Shown in pieces: positions 33,261-43,440 of a stretch of 64,000 bases of DNA. Below the pieces are notes generated by a model. That model searched no databases. It saw only the letters and a list, made by a program, of their open reading frames with translations, and had not been told where the DNA came from. Position 1 is the first letter of the stretch. The number at the start of each line of letters is the position of its first letter. A program made the translations under genes and the position numbers. The stretch comes from Pythium myriotylum (lineage: Eukaryota; Oomycota; Peronosporomycetes; Pythiales; Pythiaceae): contig JALJCQ010000001.1 of assembly GCA_023091665.1 (NCBI GenBank), positions 1,550,001 through 1,614,000 on the forward strand, read 5' to 3'.

Positions 33261-35659
33261 TTACACGTCCTCGACATTGATCCTTACCTTGTAGTCGACC
33301 GTCCCTGGGATCCATTTTAAGATTCTGCACGCTATTCTGGATGCCATTTTGCTTGCGAATAGTTAGAGGAGAGATTCTGGTGTATTGTTCGTAGTGTGCT
33401 CATTGCACAGGTTCCTGGTAGATCTCAGAGACACCACACCATTCGAAGAAACACAATCACTCGGCTCAACACCGCGCAAGCTCCAGTGGTGAGCGGACGG
33501 CGGCTTTCAGATTCCATGAGGCCGAGATGAACTCCTCCTCGTCAGTGCCACCGCACTGCAAAGGTGATCATCCGCGACGAGCAAAGTGGCGGCGGCCATC
33601 AGTCGCATCCTTGCGGTCACCACGCTCAGCAGCCCGAAGGCACGCATCTCTCCAGATCGAGGCCAGGCTTCGTCGCCACGACTGGCGGGATCTATAGCCA
33701 CCTCTGGTTCTCTGTCCTCCGAGCCTTCTACGAGTTGCTGAAGAAGAACAAGCATCAAGGTGTTAGTCGCCAAGGCGGAGAAAGCACTACCCATAGTGGG
33801 CGCGTGGTACAACGGATGGTATGGACGTGATTATTCCTCCATCCTTCTACATCTCAAGGCCATCCGGGATATCAAGCGGGAGTATGCTGGCAAACTCAAC
33901 TTCAGCAGTCTCAGGGTCTATCCGATCCTTCGTGCCGATTTCCTACTCAACAGATCCGGGCACGCCCTTAACGCTGGGATTTGCCTGTCCTCAACCTCGA
34001 TTCCAGGACTGTTCGGTAACTCATCCAACTGCGCTGGTTACGCCAACGAGTATCTTCTTCCGGCATAAAGCGGCCGTTTACCCCGACCCATGAGATCGCG
34101 ACTTCCGAACCCACGGCCTCCAAGATCGTTCTCGACCTTGCGCAAGAGCTACCCGAGCCCTGGTAGGGACCACTCCCGGACTATTCCCCTCCTCGAGCCC
34201 GGTGGGCGCGGTGTGGCCATTGTACGTGCTCATCGTGCCTCTGGCACGGCCACCCTGCTCTGGAGCGCGGCGGTTTGTCGCCGCGCTCCAGAGCCGGCGA
34301 GGAGGAAACCCTGGTACACCCCAAGTACCAGGGTTTCCTCCTCGCCGGCCTCTCAGCTGGTCGATCCTTTCACCTCCCTATGATTAAGGTCATCGGCACC
34401 AACGCGCTGCTGCTCCACCAGCTTCGCGAGCATCGGCCACCATCATGGTGCATGTACCGACGACAATCACGAAGAGCGCATGTCCCAAGTAGAGGTTGAC
34501 TTATAGCGCTGCTGAGTTCCTCCCCGTGCATGACCCGCATCCTCCTCTTATCGACGAAAGGGCCTTCAACCACGGCGGATTTCAACAAATGCTTCATGGC
34601 GGTCAACAAATTCAAGAAATTCTTGACATGGAATGGTGCGGGCTAAAGCAAGTTCGCTATCGAGCGAAAATGAGCGACGATTCCCTGCCGGACAAGATCG
34701 CTCGAGGATTCCGCAGACTGTGCGACTCGGGCTCTACCAACAGGCTCGAGCTCTAGAAGGCCCTCTCTGCATCAGCCTTTGGACTCGGCATGGCCGAGCC
34801 CACAACACGATGGCCGACTCGTTGGTTACCCACCCTGCAAACGCGCGTTAGCCTTCTTTTCGACCACGGCACTACCGGGACTGCACACCACGATCTCCAA
34901 CACATGTTCCTCAATGACCTACGTCCGTGGCGATCTTCTTGGCCTCAATAGCTTCAGTAGGCCGTCCTTCGGTTCTTCCCTCAAGCTCTTCGGATTCACC
35001 CGTTGAACTCAATAGACTTCATTAGCATCATCATCATCATCATCCTGTCAACAGTGTTCGTCGCGACAATTGGCAAGCTGTCAGCACAGTATGTTCGGCG
35101 TCTCGGTGATGTTCGCAGGAGGTGTTCGAAGGAGAAGGTTAGGGAGACCATCGTTTTTCGCCTCCCCAAAGCTGTTGAGTTCTGCGACGAGCCTTTCGAA
35201 GACTCCGAAGAGACGCAGCGGACTGCAATGAGTCTGAGGATAGCGAGTCAGACGGTGGGCCAAGGATGGAAGAGGGTAATTTGGGTGGAACTGCGGTGGA
35301 CTGCAACGAGAGTGATGGTCCGTCAGACGGAGACGGCACACCGTCCGAGGTGGATCTGGAGGTTGACACCTCGTACTCTTACCGCGGATCTACGCCAAGC
35401 TGCTCATCCATAGACTATTCTGGCGAGAGCGCAGAGTACGTCTTTGGCAGCGACGCGCCGATTTGAAGAACCACGGACACAGATCTGGTAGTTGGAGACA
35501 CACACATGCTCGCACTGAGCACACACGAGTGCATGCATGCCTCCATCCGGATGATTTGGTGCACCGCAATATCATCGCAAGTACTCATGTTTCCGCACAC
35601 ACATTCGAGCCATATGGTTTGTGGTCCAAAAAATGGTCAAAAAAACTATGGTCCAAAAT
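33261..35659. other. 2.4-kb repeat-like region without a credible gene
   Basis: Only short or antisense frames were seen. It holds the double hairpin at 34257-34349, a (CAT)n microsatellite at about 35,020-35,045, and a + strand frame at 35003-35413 that starts with a hydrophobic Ile run encoded by the microsatellite. A second + frame (35266-35466) is acidic and Ser-rich. Neither is supported by a family match. Confidence 0.5.
34257..34349. repeat. Double perfect hairpin (16-bp and 25-bp stems)
   Basis: Arms 34257-34272 and 34279-34294 pair perfectly over 16 bp with a 6-base loop. Immediately after, sharing two bases, arms 34293-34317 and 34325-34349 pair perfectly over 25 bp with a 7-base loop (ACCCCAA). 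Both stems are GC-rich. Confidence 0.85.
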
Positions 35660-35691
35660 GTGGTCAGGGCCCATTTGTGGCCCGTTTTAAA
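35660..35691 (+). repeat. Inverted-repeat copy B (pairs with 33067-33098)
   Basis: See the partner copy. Just upstream (35,620-35,660) are short direct repeats of TATGGTC/TGTGGTC(C/A) spaced 10-20 bases. Confidence 0.6.
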
Positions 35692-35905
35692 TTCTTCCGT
35701 GCGGGTTTTCCGACCAAGAATCCCAACCGAGATGATGTTAAATAAACACCTAATGCAGTTTGTGAACGATCTGTCCTCAGCTCGCACAATAACTTTGGGT
35801 GTTTCTGCGAGTACACCCTGCATAGATAGGACGCTGACCTGACCGTCAACTTGACCTGGTTTTGTCGAGCCACTGGCTTCTATCGGTCCAATCACACACC
35901 TCCAG

Positions 35906-38074
35906 TTGAATGCGAAAGCTGAGGATAAAGTGGGTGGATCAGTCGTGCCGTCAGCATGCGGCGTTTTCAAGAGACCTTCCGACGTGCTGCTTGCGTTTGG
36001 ACTCGGTCACAAAATTGATATCTTGGACTCGCACCTACCCGCCATCGTTGCTCGTCGAGATCCGCGGACATGGTCCAATCCTACCGATCCTAGTATCAAG
36101 AAGGTTATTGGTGTGATACGAGCTGTGTTCGAGCAAGTCATCGCTGTGTTCTGCGACGCTACAGAAGATGCCATCCGTACGATTCGAGGTCGAGTGCTGC
36201 GCGGTGAGACTGACGACGGCAATAACGACGATGCCACTGCAGTTTTCTTGCATGTTGCAAGGTTCTTGGTGTCAGCGGCGCGTGGCTCTGTCGAAAAACG
36301 AGTCGTTCGTTCATTCCTCTGTTCGTCTCTTTCGTACACAAAGATCTGTGGCCTGCAAGAACAAGTGCCCGGATTCAAGCCCTCACGCACCAGTTTCACG
36401 AAGGGCAACGCTGACAACCGGCATTTGACTGGAGCTGGCCGGCTTCAGATCGATAAGAGGACAGTTCGACGCTACGATGAACGCGTCGTCGAAGACGCCA
36501 TCAGGTTCATTCTGTCTCCTGAGAACGTATCGTTCTTCTCTTGGGGTACCAAGCGACTCAAGCTGGATGGTCAACAATACCACTTCCCAGCAATCATCAG
36601 AAAGCACACTAAGAAGCGAATGCACGAGCTCTATACATCAACTGCAGCCGAGAAGCTTTCGAGCTCGTCTATCTATCAGCTCGTATCTACTCTTACCGCT
36701 GGCTGCGCACGCGCACGGCGAGCTATCGACTACGTGGCCGGTTTCTTGGTCTACGATCCATTCGAAGTGATCCACCGCATGATTCAGTCACTCACCACTG
36801 ACAAGCGAAACGACCTCAAATTGCGTGCGGAGAAGGCACAATTGTATCTGAAGTATGGCTTCGATTTCCACATTCGTGACCCAGAGTGTACGTGCCTTCT
36901 CACCAATCGTCATTACGCGCTTCAACGCTCGTCACCAGGGTGTAGCCTCGATGTTTGTAGTATGTGCAAGGAGCCGTTTGAATTCTTCGAGAACCTCAAG
37001 GCAGTCATGAAAAGCTGCAATGCCCACGCGTCGGCGTTTGATGTCCTTGATGACTGTGTCGAGCGAGCTCGGCTGTTTCTCGGCCACCGCGTCCGGGTGG
37101 TGAATCAGCAGCTCGCAATGCAGAGGAAGGTCGATGACATGAAGGCGCGTTGTTTGGAGCGACGAAGCAGCGACGAGGCTGTTGTTCTTCTTGACTTCAA
37201 GATGAAATTTGATCCTGTGTACTACCGAGAGAAACTCGTTGATCACAATCGTGACAAGCTCAAGCAGGTCGTCGGCGGTGCGCGGATTCTTGAGAAGGCG
37301 GTGAAAGCATTTATTGGGCGAGCAAACGATGTCCAAATAGAGATCCTTCCCAGCCGCACTCGAACTGCAGCAACTTCGATTTATTCAGATTGCCCAGAGT
37401 TCATGTTGCATGTGTTTGACTACTCGGCCATTGGTAGCGGGCGGAGGCTGCGATGCAATCCTTTCAACGGAGAGGCCGTCTTGATGAGTGGACTGGTCGA
37501 GCCGGTTCAAGAAGAAGACGACGGCGACGATATGGACGGCGAGGCTGAGCGCCGATCAGCCGATGCCGATGAAAACGACGAGGCTGCCGATGATGAAGAG
37601 GACGACGTTGCGGGAGAGACGGAAGCCATTTACATCGACCCGAATACCTCTGAAGGTTTGATCACTGGAGTTCAGATTGTGACACAAGGTCAGCTATGTC
37701 GACGGACGCGAAACTGGCGGAGCCCTGCTTTGATGAAGATTGCTGCAGCAAAGCCGTTGTCACCTCCGACGAAGTCTCAGAGTATGACTACATTTGCGGT
37801 GCGCCGTGCGCTCCATCTACATGCTCACGGTGCATTGGGTATCTCAGATCCACGGTTGGTTCCGGTGTACTCGGGTTCGACGCTTTCGGTGTGGTCGCGA
37901 CCGATTAGCTTTGATTGCGGCTGGGCACGTCGGCAACCAAAGGGGAAAATGTACGGGAAGCGATACGCTGCTCTAGAAACATTCAGTGATTCGGCGTTGT
38001 CAGACCAGCAGATCAAGAGCAAGATGAGCAACATGAAAACCCAAGTCAAGCGACAGCGAACTACACTACAGTAG
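35906..38074 (+). pseudogene. DDE-type transposase ORF, copy 1: N-terminus and catalytic core missing
   Basis: A 722-codon frame is clearly homologous to the copy starting at 53043: SFFSWGTKRLKLDG, ARLFLGHRVRVVNQQ, VLLDFKMKFDPVYYREK, FIGRANDV and FDYSAIGSG all have close counterparts. It has no ATG before about codon 240, so the start and about 140 N-terminal residues are lost. Near 37,240 the text jumps from REKLVDH to NRDKLKQVV, skipping about 160 residues that in copy 2 contain the putative second and third catalytic acids; the join keeps frame. The C-terminus carries an acidic linker and GITGVQIVTQGQLCRR.., YGKRY. The long open frame despite these losses suggests recent deletion or selection. 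Confidence 0.6.
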
Positions 38075-38816
38075 CTACACAGAACAAAGTAAATTCCAAG
38101 TAGTATTGGTTATTTCGATCTTTTCCTTGCTGCACTCGAGGTGCAGCGTGCAGGTCGCGTTCTCCGTATCGAGCTGATACGAGATGCGCACGCAGGTTTC
38201 TGTGCGGATTGTGGCGTAGTATGGGAACGAGCAAGGACGACGGCACGATCAACCTCCTCCAAATCGCCAGCTTTTCCGTAGGCACCTCAACGATCGAAGT
38301 CGCGATGTAAGGGCGGCGGCACTGTACGCTGCATGCCCGGGGTGGTCTCTGACGGCATCTTGTCTAGACGTAGCCTTCTTCTTTGGTGATCACAAGTCGA
38401 AGTACACGGCCGTGATCAAGCCACAGGTGTCGATGTGATCGAGTCTCCATTCGCACCATTGAACGGCAAGCAGATTGGTTGATTTGTGGTATTTTCAATC
38501 AATCAGAACACTTCAACTGCCTAAACGACACCTAATTGAACTTTTCGTGTTCACAATTTCTTTTCGAGGTCAAGCCAACTAGAAAAGTGTCCCCTGTTTG
38601 GCTGAATGATGTGAGTGCTAGAAGAAGTTCTTTCCAACGAGAGCGATACCGTTGTCATCAGAAAGAAAAACACTATAGGTTGGTGCAATTTTAAGCCAGC
38701 CTTACGCAGTTCCGTATGAGCCGACCCTCCGTGGACCCACCCAAAAAAACCATTTTCGTACCGATTCAGAGAAAAATTGCGTGTTAAAAACAACAGTTTT
38801 TTTTTAAAAAAAAAAC
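38075..38816. other. Intergenic; T/A tracts at right end
   Basis: No gene seen. The part from about 38,690 resembles, in reverse complement and with more divergence, sequence at about 45,600-45,700, so the inverted repeat described next may extend leftwards. Homopolymer runs lie at 38,797-38,814. Confidence 0.4.
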
Positions 38817-38974
38817 GATATAGTGCCCTCTAATCAAACAAGTCAAGCGATCATCGCTGTAGAACAACTAAAGGAGGAAAAAGTGCCTAATATGAATCGA
38901 TGATGACGAGTCTTTGAATGGATTGAAGGACGCCATGGCGACGAGGAGGCTCAACAAGATCACATGCGACGCGG
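38817..38974 (+). repeat. Inverted repeat copy carrying a Crinkler N-terminal remnant
   Basis: This 158-bp unit is identical to the reverse complement of 45420-45577 except for two bases near its left end. In one frame it reads DDDESLNGLKDAMATRRLNKITCDA, which fits the Crinkler header between the start of the ubiquitin-like fold and the LxLFLAK motif (the ..ITCDAD.. step). The frame has stops upstream and loses similarity right after GACGCGG. A remnant, not a gene. Confidence 0.7.
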
Positions 38975-41340
38975 TGCGTAGATATGACCATCAAGCGCGA
39001 TATTGGTGATCTGGTCGTGACGGGGTACGAGCAGAGTAAGGAAATAGAGAAGAACGAATCGGACCGCATCGCCAAGCGCCGCGTGGCCTCGGGAGGCGGC
39101 GGGCTGCCCCATCCTGGCGACGAGCTCTGATTTTATATACCGCGGCAAGAGCATCTTCGAGCGGTGAGCGTCAAGGCTACGACTGTGTGGAGCCACTGCT
39201 TTCGCCACCAAATGAAAAACCATCGACGGCGGATAAGGTCCCTTACAGATCACAGCCGGATCAGACCCCGCCTATCGATCACGAGATCATAACGGGATCT
39301 GAGAGAGAGTGTGGCGTGATCCAAGGGCAAGATCATAAGACGTAATTGGCAACAGGAATCGCAAGTGATGATGCAAATGAAGTCTATTGAGTTCAACGAG
39401 TGTGAATCCTAATAGCTAGAGAGGCTCGGTGTGGACCCTGCTAACGCTCAACGTAGTCGGTAGAACTCGCAAGTGTTTGCTCTGGAAACAAAGGAGAGCA
39501 TGCCTACCGAACGACAACGAGCATGGTTCCTTTGCCACACATACTGAAGTCAGGATAAGTCTTGTGGAGACCAAGACATCATTGAATTCAAAGGATTCAG
39601 GCAGTTTTTTTGGTCACTTGAAGTGATACGGTACTTAGCGATGGCGCCCAGCTTGGGCGAGAAGCCACAAGGCGAGATGGTGTCAGTTGTGACTGCTGCG
39701 CAGTCCTGGTGCTCCAGCGGCTGCGAACCGCCCGACGACACAAGCACCTGCATGAGCACGTGCGCGTTCGAGTCATGAATGGTCGAGGCCTTGAGCATCA
39801 GCGCGCACACAGCCTCGCCGACACACGTGAAGAGGTTCGAGTCGAGCGAGATGCGGAAGAGTTTCTCGAGCGGATCGCCGTTCGTACGTCGTCGTTAAGG
39901 TTGTAAGTCTAATTGCTCACGAGTCCGGAGACGGCGTTGTCGATGCCACCACCCGTAGTGACCCCAGCCCCAGCACCGGTACCCGCCGTGAAGTAGGGAG
40001 AGCTGGAGCGCGACGTTGAGCAACGGGTAGTCTCCCCAGCGGTCAATGTCGACGTAGGTGTCGTGATCGACGTTGGTGAAGACGCAGAAGCCCTTGCGCG
40101 GCCGGCGACGCGAGGCGTTCAACGGAGAGCCACTGGAGATGATGATGAAGTTCAAGTCTATTGAGCACAATAAATGTGCTAATAGTTGGAGCTCTGTGCA
40201 TCCTGGACTTACCGTGGGTCAACCTGGCTGGAGAGCCAGGGCTGTAAATTGGAGGCGGTGAGCTGGGGCGGGTCTGCATCGTAGGGCATGTCGGTGGGGT
40301 GACGGACTTGGCTCGAGAGGGCTCAGTCCGTCGCATGGGTGGCCAGCGCCGTGGCCATGGCGTTGTGAGCCCTCACTTGGTAGTGCCTGCGAGGGATGCC
40401 GACCATGTCGCAAGGCGTCGCACTTGGTGGATCAGCGGTCCCAGCTGACCACCTTGCGCGTCGGGCCTTGCCTGTAGGTGGGCGTGACGGGCACGTAGAT
40501 GACGCTGCCGTACGGCATGTATGTGGGGTTCCTTTTCAGTCTTGAAGAGGGTAACTTGGAGAGGCCGCAGAGCAGCCAGAGCACCGAGGCCTCGACCTTG
40601 ACGGGGGGAGGAGGCAGGGTTGAGCGCTGACGCGGCCAATACTCCAGCGGTGCACTTCACCCCAGCCTACCCACACCCATAGAGAGGAACAATGATGATA
40701 AAGTGAAGTCTATTGAGCGCAATTAATGAACTTCTGATGATAAAGTGAAGTCTATTGAGCGCAATTAATGAACTTCTGTGCGTTCTATCCTTACCGTGAG
40801 CCAACTTGGCTTAGAAGCCAGCGTCGTAGTCTTGGACAACTCGCACTTCGATCACATTGTCTTGAGATCGCGCAGGTTGGCGGTGTCGTGTGCCTGACGC
40901 GGGAGGGGGTGGCTGAAAGTCGGAGAAGGAATAGCGAAGTGGCGAGGAGGAAGTGGGATCTGTCGTCGCTGTTCATAGAGGAACCCTTGGCCGGCGCAAG
41001 ACTTGCGCGCACAATGACGAGGGCACCCAGCGGCCCATCCGCGGGCGCCAGGGTAATCGCGCCGCGCCGCACTCAATGTTGTTATGGGGTGCGCCAATAG
41101 CGACGCCCATCAGAGGACGACGAAGCCGCTTCTGACCTGCGGAGAAGAATTGAAGTCGATCAAGTGCGCTACCCTTCAGTGATTCCGCATTGAAGAGCAG
41201 TCGTGACTGTTTTGTGGTCGCTAGAACGAGATCAAAGTGAGACCAGCTGTTTGGGTAATTGGATCTATGTACGACCAGAGTGAGACTTTCGTTGAGATCT
41301 AGGTTGGGATCTGATCTCGAAATGATCTGAAAAGGATTCT
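38975..41340. other. Degenerate repeat-rich region, no intact gene
   Basis: A + strand stretch from about 38,990 reads GDLVVTGYEQSKEIEKNE..GGGGLPHPGDEL, then stops. Minus-strand fragments at 39,550-39,895 (LDSNLFTCVGEAVCALMLKAS) and 40,043-40,130 (VFTNVDHDTYVDIDRWGDYPLL) look like pieces of real proteins in broken frames. I cannot name them. Confidence 0.4.
40694..40777 (+). repeat. 42-bp perfect tandem duplication
   Basis: Units 40694-40735 and 40736-40777 are identical and contain GAAGTCTATTGAG. Related motif copies occur at about 39,380 and 40,150 and inverted at 35,008-35,020. Confidence 0.85.
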
Positions 41341-42830
41341 TACCGACGGCGGAAGCGGCTGATGCGGCTGGCCGAGTTAGAAGCCTTGGATCGCTGGGAT
41401 CTCATCGACGAAGAAGCGCTCTTTGAATCAGACGAAGAAGAAGGAGAAGAGGCTGTCGAGCCAGAATTTGTGTTTTCCGAGATACGGAAAGATCCACTAG
41501 ATAGACGACGCGAGCATCGTCCCCCAATTCCGAGATTGGAGTTTGATGGCGAAGGTGAGATCCGCATCACCAGAGCGTGCGATTTCTCATCCCTTCGGGG
41601 TCTGAGCTGGAGTCAAGCGCTGGTGCTCCGAGAGACAACGCTCGACGACGGTGTGGACGCTGTGTCCAGGGACAGGACCCCAAGCGCTCCTTCCGGAAAT
41701 GGACGAGGTGCCGACGCGAATTCGCTGGTGGTTGAGACGGGCGGAATGTGGAAACCGCCATCGTCTGGTGATATGTTGACCATGTCGATCCAATCTGTTG
41801 AACTCATCCACAGGTCGTCATCGATCTGGAACGACGAGGCGATGTTGGCACACCGTGTGGACTTCGATTCGGTGCAGCGCACGCGACTGCTCTCTAGCGG
41901 TTCTTTTGGTGAAGTGTAGCTGGCTCAGTATCGCGGAACGCAGACCGTCGCCGTCAAATGCCTCAAACAAACCATTCAGCGCGACCGTCAGCGAATCAAG
42001 GACTTTACGCGCGAGATCCGCATTCTCAGCCAACTTGACCACCACCGAATTGTGTCGTTTCTCGGTGTTGCCTGGACCATGGAGAGCGATGTGCAGATGC
42101 TGCTGGAGTTTATGCCGTACGGAGACCTGCGCGCCTATCTTTCGTACTTGAGCACCCAGCGGCAAGCGAAGAAACGATCCATCAGCGACGGGGTGGGGCT
42201 TTGGACACCCCGTCAATGGCGGATTGCTGTCGATATCATCGAAGGACTCGTGTACCTCCACTCTCTCAATCGCGCGCTCGTCCATTGCGATCTCAAATCA
42301 CGCAATTTGCTTTCAGACGTGAATGTGCGCGTGAAGATTGCAGATTTCGGGATCGCTCGCTCCGTGGCGTCAGAGTCCGACGAAGAACACGATAACGACC
42401 ATGACGGAGGTGACAATGTGGATGTGTATCGTGGTGGCCCGATGGCACTCTCACTTTTGGAGAACAAGCAGCTCGCTGTGCGAGGTACGGTCGGTGGATC
42501 CCGCCCGAGATGCTCACTGGTAGTGGTGAGATTTCGCCAGCCGTCGATGTCTACTCTTTCGGCGTGGTGCTCACAGAGATCGACACGTTCGAGCTCCCGT
42601 TCCACAGCCAAACCGTGAATCGCGACGGCGAAGAAATGGACGAGAACGTGTTGCTGCACCACATTATGGCCGATGGCTGGACTCCGAGATTTTCCAAGTC
42701 GTGTCCCGAGTCGGTGCTGACGATCGCCAAACGCTGCATGGCCTTTGCACCGACCGAGCGACCTACTTCGCTTGAAGTCGCTCATCGACTCCGCAAGGCC
42801 ATGGCCGAGGCTCTCAAAGCAACCAAGTAA
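41341..42830 (+). pseudogene. TKL-type protein kinase pseudogene (nonsense + frameshift, N-terminus truncated)
   Basis: The sequence begins YRRRKRLMRLAELEALDRWDLID, the juxtamembrane style of oomycete receptor-like TKL kinases, but a TGA just upstream removes any ectodomain. The kinase domain then reads GSFGEV, an in-frame TAG at 41917-41919 where Trp is expected, LAQYRGTQTVAVKCLK (VAVK lysine), FTREIRILSQLDHH (alpha-C Glu), LVHCDLKSRNLL (HRD-type, HCD) and IADFGIARS (DFG). One base is missing near 42,492 (GTV then RWIPPEM in another frame). SFGVVLTEI and RCMAFAPTERPT complete the C-lobe. All motifs survive, so the two lesions are probably recent. Confidence 0.85.
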
Positions 42831-43440
42831 GTTGTACAATTACAACCAAACGAAAAAAAAAAACAGTATGATTGACAACGCGAGAATGGAGAAGCCCTCG
42901 TAACGGTGGCATGATGAGCAAAGACGTCGGGGCGGCTGCCTGCCTTCTGGCAAGTGTTCACTCGGTGATTTTCGCATCAACTGTTCTGTCGGCTGATCAC
43001 CAAATTAGTCTGAATTGGTTTGGCACGTATCAACCTTATTACAGTACATTTGGTCCCTCGCCAACGACGCGGATGAGCTGCAGTTGTACGTGACCAAGAA
43101 GGGCGACGATACATGGATAACAAACAACGAGGTCGAAGATGTGACAATGATAGTATAACGTAGTTGAATGTTCCTCAAGCGGAACTCAGCGTCATTGGTC
43201 ACTCGGAGAAAGATGCGGGGCACCAAGTCGATTTGCATTGCATTACTGCTTTTCTTGTTTTATTAAATTAAAAAAGTGCTCATGCAACTAATCTCCTTCG
43301 AGAAGTGATGCCGCGGTCGGCTTTTCGTTGGACGTCTCTGCAAAATCTGCTCCGAAATTGCATCGATCTCGGGCGGTCGAGATTCTTGAGCCTCAGAGCA
43401 AGCGTGACCCAAGGTGATTCCCATATCGTGCGAAATTGAT
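42831..43440. other. Intergenic with a Crinkler LxLYxxK remnant
   Basis: On the + strand about 43,052-43,157 reads LANDADELQLYVTKKGDDTWITNNEVEDV then stops. DADELQLYxxKKGD..W matches the Crinkler LxLFLAK motif and the following DWL-type segment. No start codon or following domain remains. Confidence 0.6.

Noticed and set aside
33067..35691. A single 2.6-kb transposon bounded by the inverted-repeat pair
   Set aside because: No target-site duplication and no transposase between the copies; left as two repeat copies.
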